Assembly: GCA_905221605.1 (NCBI GenBank) | Contig: CAJNDS010002677.1 | Coordinates: 124,001 to 188,000, forward strand | Direction: 5' to 3' | DNA: 64,000 bases | From: Symbiodinium natans | Lineage: Eukaryota; Sar; Dinophyceae; Suessiales; Symbiodiniaceae | In this document: piece by piece, positions 9,710 through 20,224 of the stretch | Layout: each line of letters starts with the position of its first letter | Numbering within the stretch: the first letter of the stretch is position 1 | Made by a program: the position numbers and the translations under genes | The notes under the pieces: model-generated | Database searches by the model: none | What the model was told of the DNA's origin: nothing | What the model saw: only the letters and a program-made list of their open reading frames with translations

Positions 9710-12700
9710 TTGCCCGAGACGTTTTGCCATTCCCCTTCCCAAGCAGATGTCTTCAGCCTCAGCTGTTGTGAGGTCTGCAGGTGTCAGGCCGGGGAGGACC
9801 CGTGTCACACCCTTTTCCAGGTTGGGGATGGTCTCGCGCTTGCAGTTTTGTGTCGGCTGTGCCGAGGATGGGCCTCCCATGAATGTGCCATGGTGCCTGC
9901 GTGTCAGAGTTGCCTGGTTGAGCTTTCAAGTTACACCCGGTCATCTAGACATGCGGTTCTGTGTGGCATGTGCCAGGGTCAGCCCCTCCAGAAGGAGTGG
10001 GATTTAGGGTTGGGGCAGGTTTCGCTTGGAGCGGAATGTGTACCAGCCAAAGATCCCTCACCAGTGCCAATTTCTTTAGCAGAGCTATGCCAATATGAGG
10101 TGGTCCACCATCCCTTGGTGACGGGGCCGAGGCATTTTCCCCTGGAGGCTTTGTGCGACATGCAGTTGTATGAAACCCCACGTACTTTCACGCCCCTCGT
10201 CTTAGGAGGTGGATATCGACCCACAGGTACCCAGTCGTCTTGTCGCAGCAGACGAACTCGACGACGTCGAAACAGGACGGCCCGGCCTCTTAAGGCTAGG
10301 GAACCTCTGGATTCAGCTATCGCAGCCTGGAGCACCACGGCGCCGCATGAAAAGACGGACAAGTGGGGCCAGTTAGCGGGGTTGGTGTCTTGGGGTTTTC
10401 AGCAGGGCTTTCAATTTGTGGAGTCTAGTATGGTTGGCCTTTTCGAAGGTGACGAACCCACCGACCCCTTGACTTTGGAGTATTTGGTGGCCCACAAAAT
10501 GTTTCAAGCCCTTGCTTCCCCCAGCCCAAGCCCAAGTGATTGGGTTTTTGTCCTTCGAGGTTCGGAGGATCTTTCGGCAAACTCTTGCGAAGCTGAACCT
10601 AGGAATCTCAAGGTCTGTTCGGCCAATGTCACACGATGGCGGTCGAGTCACCGAAAATGGGCCCACACCTTGTCCCCGGACATTCTTATGCTGCAGGAAC
10701 TTCACCTTAACAAAGAGGACCTGAAGAGTGAGACCCGACACCTGATGAATCTAGGGTTTGTGCTCTTTGGTATTGCCAGCCCGAAAAGTGCCAAAGGGAA
10801 CCCCTTAGGAGGTGTAGGGATTGCAGTAAAAAATCACTTGGGACCCAGGATCCTAGTGACTTTCCACGCCTCGCAAGGATGTGGCTATGTTATTGTGGCG
10901 TTGCGCTCCAAAGGGGTAGATTTCAATTGGATCTCCTTGTACCTGGAGAGCGGGACTGGCTTGGATAGCCCAGTCAATGATCTCATCCTGTCCAACCTTA
11001 CCCAACACTTGTCCCTCCTTCAAGGCATGTGGGTGGTTGGGGGGGACTTTAACGTTCCGATCAAGGACTTTCTTAACTCCAGGTACGAGGAAAGGTGGCA
11101 GGGCCGAGTGGTGGGCAGTGGGTCTCCTACGGCAGGAGGGGAGTCCGAGATTGACTTCTTTGTCGTCCACCCCAGTCTTCAGTCCCTGTCGACGGTCCGG
11201 CTGTCGTTTGACACTCCTTTCAAGCCTCACGGACTTCTAACTTTGGACGTGCCAGTGCACTCTCTTCAGCTGAGAGTCCCCACCATCAGGTCGGTGGTGT
11301 CCCCGGCTCCCTCCGCCTTCCACGCAAGTTGGTTCAGTCTGATGCACAGGCCACTACAGGTAAAGGCTGGTGGGTCGACCTTCCCCGCCGGCCGTTGGCC
11401 TCACACCCCGTGGGGGGAGGTGCCTGGACGGGAGGGCCTATGGCCATCTGGGATAGATGGCGCACCTGGCTTCAGACTGGGATGGTCCCTAAATCCCCAG
11501 AGGCCTTCGCCTCCATCCCTCCGGACGACCCCCTTCTTCCCGTCCTAAAGGACTGGGTTCACGCTGATGATCGCAGCAGCCTCACCCGGGAGTTGGTGCC
11601 CCAGGTCGAGGCCAAATATAAGGAAGCTCTGGCCTCCCAGACCTCCCAGAATTCCGAGTCCTACTCCAAGTGGCTGGAAGAGGCGCAAAATGATCACCTC
11701 CGCCCTCTCTACCGCTCCCTTCGAGCTGATGAGCAAACCTTGGAACGGCCGTATCGGGAGTTCACCCCCTTGGCGCGGCCCTTTTAACGGCTAGAATTTT
11801 GGTGTGAGGTCTGGCAGGGTAACCTGGTGTCGCCAGCCCCGCTCCAGGGGGAAGTATGGGATGCCTTATGTGACTTGGCCCGGGAGCAGGTCCGTTCCCT
11901 GCCCAAACATTCTGCTGCCTCCGTCGCCAAGGTATGTGCCGCAAAAAATCCCAAAAAAGGAGGCCCGGACAGCTGGGATTTCAACGATCTCCGAGATCTG
12001 CCTCGGGACGCGTATGCAATCCTAGCCGAAGTCTTCAACAAAATGGAGGAGGACCTTGTCATTCCCCTCCAAGTTTCCCAGGTCCAGATTGTTCTTCTGG
12101 CCAAGAGTGCCTTGAAGGAAAGACCTATCGGTCTCACATCAGTCCTATGGCGGCTTTGGTGTAAGACTCGGCGTTTCTTGGTCGGCCAGTGGCTGGACTC
12201 TTACATTCCTGATCACCCTTTTGATTCGGCGATTCCAGGCCGCACCTCGTTGGACGTTGCCCTGGCCAGGAAATGCTCTAAAGAGTCTGCCAGAGTCAAG
12301 GGCCTGCACACTGTCTCGTTGTTCGTAGACATTAATGGGTTTTACGACAGCGTTTCCTGGCAGAGGCTTTGTGAACAAGGCTTGCGGTTGTCCTTCCCAG
12401 CCTTGGCCCTGTGCCTCTCCCTTCGCCTCTACCAAGGAGGTCGCACGGTGGTGGGGGAATCCCAGCCTAGTCCAACCATCTTCCCAGGAAGGGGCATGAT
12501 CCAGGGATGCCCGTACGCTCCCACCTTGGCCAAGCTTACCATGTCTGAACCCTTACATAGACTTAAACGAGTCACAGGCTTGGATCATTGCGATGTATGG
12601 TTGGGCGATGTTTCTGCAGATTCCCTCCATGCCTCGCCGGATATAGCCGCGGGAGCGGCTTATGAAGCCTTTCGAGTGCTCAAGTCCAGTCTCCAGGCTG

Positions 12701-14963
12701 AAGGTCTCGTCCTCAGCCAAGAGAAAACGAAACTTGTGGCCGGAACACCCCGATCGGCCGCGGCGCTGCGAAAGCTGCTGCGGCCAGGAGACCCCGACAT
12801 AGTCGACGTGGTCAAGGATTTAGGCCTTGACAGTGGCAGTGGACGCCGGCGTAGGACAACTACAGCCCAAAAACGCTTTCGGGTAGGTGGCCTCCGTAAC
12901 CTGAAGCTGGGTAAGCTTCGCATCCCGTCACGCCGTGTCCGGCTACGGTTGCATCATGGCATCGTTCTAGTGTGGTCACCTCGGGTCTTTATGGCCATGA
13001 AGCACAGGGGGTCGCCCCTAAACATATGAAAACCATGCGCGCAGCGGTGGCCCGACACGCAGGCAGGAGCCGAAACGGTTCAACGGATACCATCCTAGAT
13101 ATGACAGCCCACGAGGTCCAGGATCCTGAGGCCGCGAAGCATGGCTGGTCCGTGGTCACCGGACCCATCTCGGCCATGTGCCAGTACCTCCGCGACCTCC
13201 AGGTCGACGGCCACGATCCTTCACGCTGGGTTTTCGAGGAACGTGTTCTTGAGATTAAGCCTTCTGAGGTTTCGATTGTCTGTCAAACCTCGTCCTTCCT
13301 CACGGGCATCATCAAGACCCAGACAGAGGTCTCGTCGCATGGGATCGGCCTCTTCGGCAGCGGGTGCTGGTGGAGGGGTCGACTGGACGGTCCCGCGTCG
13401 CCTGCTCAAGTCAGTGCGCACCAAAACTACCCGGTACGCTTACCGGGCGGTCTTCCAAGGGTCCATTCTCCATAATGGCAACGGTGGCAAGGATGTCTGT
13501 AAGTTTTGTGGTGATTCCGGAACCACCTTGCGCCACCTCATGTATGAAGTGCCCTTCCTTCCCTGGTGGCATGCGGACCGGGGAACGTTCTGGCGGAGAA
13601 GCGCCGGTTCCCAGAGGACTGCCTGTGGCTTCGGGGTATGCTTCCCCTTAAATACCTCCCAGTCGCTCCCTTGGGGGACCTAGAAGTGGTCAAGACGGGC
13701 CTGTTTCTGACGTCTTCCAAGGTAGTAGCAGACGGGTTGGTTGTCGCTACAGACGCGTCAGGGGGCATGTTCACCAAGGATCCGAGATTGCGAAGGGTGA
13801 GCTGGTCGGTAGTCGTGGGGGCGGGTTCAAAACGGTCAGTTTCAGGAGTTGGGATCCATGTCTGGCCTCACCCCCCCCGGAACAAGCGTCGCGCACGGTG
13901 AATCTTTTGCCATTGTGCAGACGATCAAACACACCCTTGGTCAGGTCGACCTCACGGGGGACTGTAAGCCAGCCCTAAGGACCCTTTCCAAAAAATCCTT
14001 TCAAAAAACGACCCCGGTTTTTTGGGGCCCGGTCTGGGAGGACCGTGGTAGGATAAGGCCCACTTGGGTAAAATCCCACCTAACCAGCCGTGAATTCGAA
14101 ATGAAGTTTGGCTTTTCCCAGCTTTGGAGACACCAGGCCAACCAATGCGCGGACGAGTTGGCACGCAAACGAGCTGCCATCATATCGCCTGCAGCGGGGC
14201 GGAAGGTCCAGGACCTGGACAGGCTAGTAACCAAGATCTGCGATTACCTGGCGTCACGGGCTGTGGTTGTTTTGAAATATGCCTCAAAAGATGATTTTGT
14301 TCCCCGAAGCCAAAGAGAGGAACCCCAACCACCCAAAGGGCCTAACAAGCGACAGCTTTTGCTGGCAAAAGTAGATGTCCCGGAAGCAGTAGGTGGTCAT
14401 GTCTGGCAAGTAGGGGGGTTGAAGACTAATAATCTTGCAATCACTTGTGCAAAGTGTAAGCTTTACCTCCAGCAGGTTCATGAGATGGATAGACTAGAAC
14501 GTTTGCTTGCGCAGCCGTGCATTGACATGCCCCATAACGGTCCCCAGTTCTGGCCTACCCTTCACCCGACGCACCGGCTCAAAAATGAAGGACGTAGATG
14601 GCTGTGCTCCGGGTGCCATCTTACCCTCCTTCCAGGCCATTCTCAGCCTTGTTTAGGTCTCCAGAAGCCCTGTAAAAAACTCCACAATAACCAAACCCTG
14701 TCCTTTCATGCCCAGGCCTCGGTTCCCACGCCTCCTGGGCGGCCGGACTCTCCAGGTTCCTCTTCAGCTCCCTTCCTAAGGCTGCAGCTTTGCACGTGCC
14801 TGTGGTGGGACCAGGCAAGACAAAGGAAGCGGTTTCCTTTCCTGGCGCCAGTGCACGCGACGCCGGCCCTGCCAAGGAGCCTGCCCCAAAGCCGGCCAGC
14901 CGTGCAAAGAAGAAGAAAGAGCTTCCCTCGGGTCAGCAGACCCTCCACTTCAAGAAGCACTGA
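9710..14963 (+). pseudogene. LINE B ORF2: endonuclease, RT, RNase H polyprotein (decayed)
   Basis: Domains in order: Cys/His-rich RING/PHD-like region (about 9770-9990, CCEVCRCQ...CRLCRGW...CQSC...CGMCQG); AP endonuclease (about 10600-11280; QELHL, GGDFNVP, EIDFFVVHP, KPHGLL); RT (about 11940-12960; LFVDINGFYDSVSW, QGCPYAP, motif C); CCHC knuckle (about 13500); RNase H (ATDASGG near 13745, GES near 13900, GDCKPAL, NQCADELA near 14150); a C-terminal CxxC...CxxC region (14450-14620); and a Lys-rich end. Lesions: frame change near 11325, TAA at 11785-11787, motif C LDD changed to LGD near 12603, 8-base insertion near 12955, roughly 150-base deletion near 13118, and indels near 13322, 13549 and 13575. 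The final TGA overlaps the ORF3 ATG (TGATG). Confidence 0.88.
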
Positions 14964-16053
14964 TGGGGGGCTCAAGGGGCAAGGGTCGTGCCCATTTTTG
15001 GCGTTTTCTGTGGCGCGCTCCGTTGACAGAAGCCTTACACCGCCCACCCCTCCGCGAAGGAGGCGGCCTCAGGCAGCCGGGTCCGGTGTGGATCTGCGTT
15101 CGGTTCCGTGCGATTCAACACGTTCCCCTCCACCTGGGAGGCGGTCAGAGGAGGCTAGGTCCAGCCGTCACCTTCCCAACCAGCATGCGTGGCCCAGATC
15201 CCCCTCGGAGGCACGGGCCCGGCCCCCTGTCCCAGCCCATGAGGCTGAGGAGTCCCCCTGGGGCCGGCGGCAACGCATGCGTAGGGAGGCTCAGGCTTTA
15301 CCCCGGGTGTGCACGCGGCTGGTGAAGCAGCAAGCTACATCAAGCGGCCCACCTCGCCTCGGCACTTCCTCCCTCCGGAGCTCACACTTACGTGGGACCC
15401 GATTCGGCAGGTTGTGGTGGAAGCCCGAGTTCTCCCGCGCCTGGGCTGGGGACAAAGCCGTGTCGGCTACCCGTTGTCGTCTCAGGCGTTGGTCTTGAAG
15501 CTCACGGATGATGAATCCCTGAACGGTCCGGAGATCGATGTGGCGCGGCGCTTTCCCCGGCTCCTGGCTCCCATCCTCACCAGTGGCTCCATGTGGATTG
15601 GACTAGGACCCGAAGGTGTGCCAGGTGCGGGCCTGCATCGGTTCCTGTACCACTTGCAGGAACACCGCTGCCAGGCCCTCCGCTGGCTTCAGGAAAACGC
15701 TGCCAATGGTCTCCGTGTGCACTCCTACCTTCTAGCCACGTTGGCCACCTTGTTGCATTTGTATGCCTGGGGTAGATGCAAAGGATGTTGGCATTTCAAA
15801 CCTGAGCCACAGGCCGCAAGGCACGAGGATGGTTCCCCTTCCGGCCTTCATCGATGCCAACAACTGGGGCCCCTCCCAGGGGAGGCCGGAATGGACGGGC
15901 TTTTGGAGGGTAGTTGCCAAATACTGCCCCCATGATGCGGGCTACTTTCGGCAAGTTTCCAGGGGTCCACCCCAGGCGTGTTTTGACCAGATTTGCAACA
16001 CCCTGGGACCCTTGGGGGAAGAAGTTCGCTGGCTGTGTACCACCCCGGCCTAG
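14963..16053 (+). pseudogene. LINE B ORF3: SR-rich protein of unknown function
   Basis: The ATG at 14963 shares bases with the ORF2 stop (TGATG), a classic arrangement for termination-reinitiation. The N-terminal part is Arg/Ser/Pro-rich (RSVDRS, TPPTPPRRRR, STRSPPPGRRSEEARS). It is followed by a conserved globular-looking part (PPELTLTWDPIRQVVVEAR; RFPRLLAPILTSGSMWIGLG; LPAFIDANNWGPSQGRPEW; GFWRVVAKYCPH) ending EEVRWLCTTPA. Relative to LINE C it has a roughly 290-base deletion near 15005 and small indels near 15300 and 15770. I recognise no family; the SR tract suggests RNA binding. The conserved part appears in both copies, so it was once a real gene. Confidence 0.6.
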
Positions 16054-16233
16054 GAGGCTGAGAAAACCAGAGCTGCTCACTGGGGGCATCCAGTTTCCCA
16101 GCCTTTGGGCTGAGGTTGCAACTCCTTCCTGCTGAGTCTGCTGCAACATAGTTCCCTGTAGATGGCCTGTGGGTGCACCACTTCCCGGCTTTGAGCTGTG
16201 GTTTTTGCCGTAGCAGGGTGACCGACTGCCCGA

Positions 16234-16259
16234 GAGACAATGTCTCGCCCCAAAGGGGC
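16234..16259 (+). other. Tandem double hairpin in LINE B 3' UTR
   Basis: GAGAC-AAT-GTCTC is followed by GCCCC-AAA-GGGGC. The stems are identical to those of the NC units while both loops differ, which argues that the fold is kept. Likely role, by analogy with other LINEs: a 3' recognition site for the reverse transcriptase. Confidence 0.7.
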
Positions 16260-16330
16260 TCCGGGCGAATTCGTTTGCATGAAGGACGCCCACTGGGTAA
16301 CGCTTTGCGCTTGCTGAAGAAAAATTCACC

Positions 16331-18731
16331 TGGCTCAAGGTTTCGGCTCAACCCCGGTGGGGTGCACACAGTAGCTGAGCGAGTAGCTGTGAACCTGGGT
16401 TTCGGGCCTCAACTGAGTTAAGGTACTGGACCCCCTTGTTTTTGGCCTATTCGCCCGAGCCATATCGTGTCAGAGCTTTTACCCGGCCGTGGGGCTGTGG
16501 TTCTGCATTGCACCCTTCCTTGAGCTACTGGGCAAACCCCTCCAGCTGGGAGGTGGGCACCACATCCCCTCCAGGTGGGAGGTGGGCATCAGTTCCCCTC
16601 CAGCTAGGAGGCGTAGTGCTCAGGCCTTCAGTGCTGTCGTGGCCGCCAGCCTTAGTTTGCCATAGTGGTGCCCTGTTTTCTTGATTTTACTTGTCTTGAC
16701 GATTTGCTTGAATTGCTGTGCAACTTTCACCTAGTTTTGGCTGGTCTATCGTGCGGAAGCAGCTCTCCTGAAGGCGAACGGGCTGAGTTGTGACTAACCG
16801 CGCCGATCAGATTGGTCATACAACAGTTGCCGCTTCAAAGCACCTTTGCAGGAAGGTTTGTCCTGTACTCTGTTGTGCCACTTCTATCCAGACCCCATCT
16901 GTCCCCGCCTCTAGGCTGTGGTGTAACTACCCCGCCCTTGAGGCTGTGGTTTGCACATCAGAAGTGGCCTTCTCAGGGCCTAGCTGGCAGCAAGCACTCC
17001 TCACAGGCTGGCCTACCCTCGTGTGGTGTCGTGAGGTCGGCCAGCCTGGGCTCTCATGGTCTTCGCTTCAGTGATTTGGGGTTCCTTGTGAGGCTTGTTG
17101 GCCCTGGTCCCTTCCATTAGTCTCTGCAGGGACCATGGGGGTTGCGGTGCATCCTAAACCCGGGCCTCGCAAATTGTGTTGAGGCTGGCTTTTTTCCCCT
17201 AACCATGCAGATGCCCCCAAGCAAGTGCCAGCAGAGTGTCTGGCGCAGAGGGAGCTTGTGGTTCCTTGCTCGCCTTTGGATTTTCGCCTAATTAGAGCGC
17301 GTTTCGTTCTCGGCCAGTTGCCCATGTGCGGAGGATGTTAAGCCTTTCGGTTAGGATGCGTTTGGTAATGGCCTCGTGTTGAGATGAGGCAAAAGTTTTT
17401 GGCCCTCTGCAGGGTTGTCTGGGGCTTCCCTGCAGGCCTATGCGCCGGCGGCAGAGAGTAGTCCTTTCCTCAGACCTTGTGACTGCTCCTTGCCTGGACT
17501 GCCTGCCTTCGCCCTACCACCAGGTATGGGATCAGCGCACCATGGGGCTTTCCAGGCAGGCTCAGGACCTGTATCTCGTCTCCTCACTGGGCATATAATT
17601 GAAGGCTCACGAGGTGCAGGCCAATTGTCACTCCTTCTTCTTCGCTGTGCGAGACTACAAGGGTGATGAGCCTTTTGGCATGTTGTCCGGATTCTGTCCT
17701 TTTTGTTCCGGTGTTTTCTCTTTTGGGGTTTAGGGTGTAGCGCAGAGGCCAAAAATGCAACATGCTGTTGCTGGCATAGGCTTTTGCCGAGGTTTTCTGC
17801 CCCAAATTCCCTTTTCGCACCTTGAGAAAAAGTTGGCCCGCTGGCACCAAAGATCATACGGGTCGGCGTTCCGTGGGGCCAGAGTCCTGATTTGGCCCTT
17901 CCCTTGAAACAGTCTGGGGTTTTACAGGGGCAGTGGGTTCCCTTCCCTTGCTTGCGGCAGCCTGGGAAGGTCCCTTTACTGCGTGGGTCCATTTGGTCGT
18001 TTAGGCCCTTTCCCAGTGACCAGTCAGCAGGTCCCTGGGAGCAGTCTTCGGGGTTTCGAAATCTTTTCTTGCAGAAAGTTTAGCAGGGCGTTGTTCCCTG
18101 CGCCTGCACGTAGTTAGTTGAAGGGAAAGCGTCGCTCCCTGCGCCTGGTTGAGGGGAGTGCGTGGGCCCCGCGCTAAAGGTACCAAATTGAGGGGCTGCT
18201 GCTTTGTGTAAGGTGAGGTAGAGGACCCCCTTGGGCTGTTTGGGCGTGAGGCTAGGAAGTTCGTTGGCTGTGTCAACCCAGGCCTAAAGGCTGAGGCATC
18301 AGTGCATGACAGTCGCTTGTGCTCCTGTGCGGGTGCTGTTATGCCATGGATTCCCAGCCTCGGGGCTGCGGTTTCGAGAATTCCTTCCTCTGATGAGATG
18401 GACACAGACTAGCTGCTGGGAGCAGGTCTTTTGCTTGGGCTATGGTCAGTACGATGAGAGGAGTAGGAAAAGCGAAGTGCTTTGTACAGCTGGCGACTCG
18501 GACGAGTGAAAGCCACAGTCCTCCATCTGACCTGTTCTACTAGCGGTCAGAGCCTCTTAACTGTGTCATAGGCGCCTGTAGGTAGTAGTGGGTGCACCAC
18601 ACTCCCAGCCTTGAGCTGAGCGACCAGCCCGAGAGACTATGTCTCGCCCCTTAGGGGCTCCGGGTGAATTCATTTGCATGATGGACGCCCACTGGGTAAC
18701 GCTTTCGCGCTTGCTGAAGAAAAATTCACCT
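16331..18731 (+). repeat. NC3: non-autonomous LINE-related repeat
   Basis: NC3 starts with relic TGGCTCAAG, matches NC1 and NC2 throughout, and has no supported ORF. Relative to NC1 it lacks part of the 5000-5100 segment but keeps the rest of the interior. The double hairpin is at about 18633-18658. It ends gaagaaaaattcacct, where LINE C joins. Confidence 0.75.
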
Positions 18732-19029
18732 AAACTCCACAATAACCAAACCCTGTCCTTTCGTGCCCAGGCCACTGTTTCCACGCCTCCTGGGCGGCCG
18801 GACTCTCCAGGTTCCAGCTCTAAAGGAAGTGGCTTCCCTTCCGAAGGCTGCAGCTTTGCACGTGCCAGTGCTGGGACCTGGCAAGACAAAGGAAGCGGCT
18901 TCCCTTCCTGGCACCAGTGCACGTGACGCCGGCCCTGTCAAGGAGCCTGCCCCCAAGCCGGCAAGCCGTGCCAAAAAGAAGAAAGAGCTTCCCTCGGGTC
19001 AGCAGACCCTCCGCTTCAAGAAGCAGTGA
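18732..19029 (+). pseudogene. LINE C: C-terminal fragment of ORF2
   Basis: About 95 codons remain, rich in Pro, Ala and Lys, ending ASRAKKKKELPSGQQTLRF and a TGA at 19027-19029 that overlaps the ORF3 ATG. They match the last part of LINE B ORF2. No catalytic domain is present because of the 5' truncation. Confidence 0.75.
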
Positions 19030-19850
19030 TGGGGGGCTCAAAGGGCAGGGGTCGTGGCCCGTTTTGGCGTGAGCAGCGCCAACGAATGGCAGAGGGGAAG
19101 TCGTGGCGTTCTACGGCAACCCTCCAGCATTCCAAGCGACGACTCCCACCCCACATCCGAAGGCAACAGCGTATAGATCAGGGCCTTCCTGTGGGAGACG
19201 ATCAGCCAGAAGAGGCACCCCTCCCTGAGGAGGCGGCTCCTGGCGGTTCCAGCTCTTCGGCTCAACCGGCGGCGAAGGCATGGCCGCCTCCCCCTCCGCC
19301 GGCTCCTCGGCGTGACCGTCGACAGTCTCCTTCCCCTCGCCTGGTCTTGCGTTCAGTGGACAGAAGCCCTACACCGCCCACCCCTCCGCGAAGGAGGAGG
19401 CCTCAGGCAGCAGGGTCCGGTGTGGATCTGCGTTCGGTTCCGCGCGATTCAACACGTTCCCCTCCACCTGGGAGGCGGTCAGAGGAGGCTAGGTCCAAGC
19501 CGTGACCTTCCCAACCAGCATGCACGGCCCAGATCCCCCTCGGTGGCAAGGGCACGGCCTCCTGTTGACCCAGCCCATGAGGCTGAGGAATCCCCCTGGG
19601 GCCGGCGGCAACGCATGCGTAGGGAGTCTCAGGACTTTACCCCGGGTGTGCACGCGGCTGGTGAAGCAGAAAGCTACATCAAGCGGCCCGCCTCGCCTCG
19701 GCATTTCCTCCCTCCGGAGCTCACACTCACGTGGGACCCGATCCGGCAGGTTGTTGTGGAAGCCCGAGTTCTCCCGCGCCTTGGGCTGGGGTCAAAGCCG
19801 TGTAGGCTACCAGTTGTCTCAGGCGTTGGTCTTGAAGCTCACGGACGATG
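19029..19850 (+). pseudogene. LINE C ORF3, 5' part
   Basis: The ATG at 19029 overlaps the ORF2 TGA. This copy keeps the N-terminal segment deleted in LINE B (GGSKGRGRGPFWREQRQRM ...), followed by the SR/Pro-rich stretch. A one-base insertion near 19497 brings a stop at 19503-19505; the homologous reading continues in another frame (RRQRMRRESQDFTPGVHAA, then SYIKRPASPRHFLPPEL). It is cut at 19850 by element 1; the rest lies at 28491-29030. Confidence 0.65.
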
Positions 19851-20224
19851 GCGTTTTCGCGAAGCGACGAAGTTGTCTTTTTGTTTTCATAGCAGCCGGT
19901 TGAGCTGAGCAATGATTTCCAAAATCTTTACAAACTGTATTTTGAACTTCGACTTCCGTTTCTCTTGTATGTGTTTGAAGACACAAGCACAAGAGTGTGT
20001 TTACCGGTGATTTGTAGACTGATGTGGGAACCCGGGGAATCCTGAAAATTCCCGGAATTTTTGTAAATCCCCGGAAACCCCTGGCATGCCCCACCGAGGG
20101 ACTGACATTAATCTGCCGCGCCGTTCTTTCAGCATGGCTCGTTTCGCACTGGCACACATTGCATGGCAGTCCATGATGTACGCAGATATGGACAATGCTA
20201 GTGCTGAGCTATGCTAAAGTTTTT
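19851..20224 (+). repeat. Element 1 repeat A1
   Basis: 374-bp direct repeat, matching A2 at 27819-28192. It starts gcgttttcgcg and ends gctaaagttttt. The first ATG of the YR ORF (20195) lies inside it, so A1 may also hold the promoter. Confidence 0.92.

Larger units (their letters stand above)
8163..16330 (+). mobile_element. LINE B: near full-length non-LTR retrotransposon
   Basis: The unit is about 8.2 kb, from relic spliced leader TGGCTCAAG to the gaagaaaaattcacc tail. Order: 5' UTR of about 290 bases rich in AGCCT..GGCTG hairpins, small ORF, ORF1, ORF2 (endonuclease, RT, RNase H), ORF3, 3' UTR with double hairpin. The AP-type endonuclease with a C-terminal RNase H places it near the I or related non-LTR clades. 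There is no poly(A) tail. Frameshifts and stops in every long ORF make it non-autonomous now. Confidence 0.85.

Noticed and set aside
14930-14960. PIP-box-like end QQTLRF in LINE ORF2
   Set aside because: The aromatic pair required for PCNA binding is missing.
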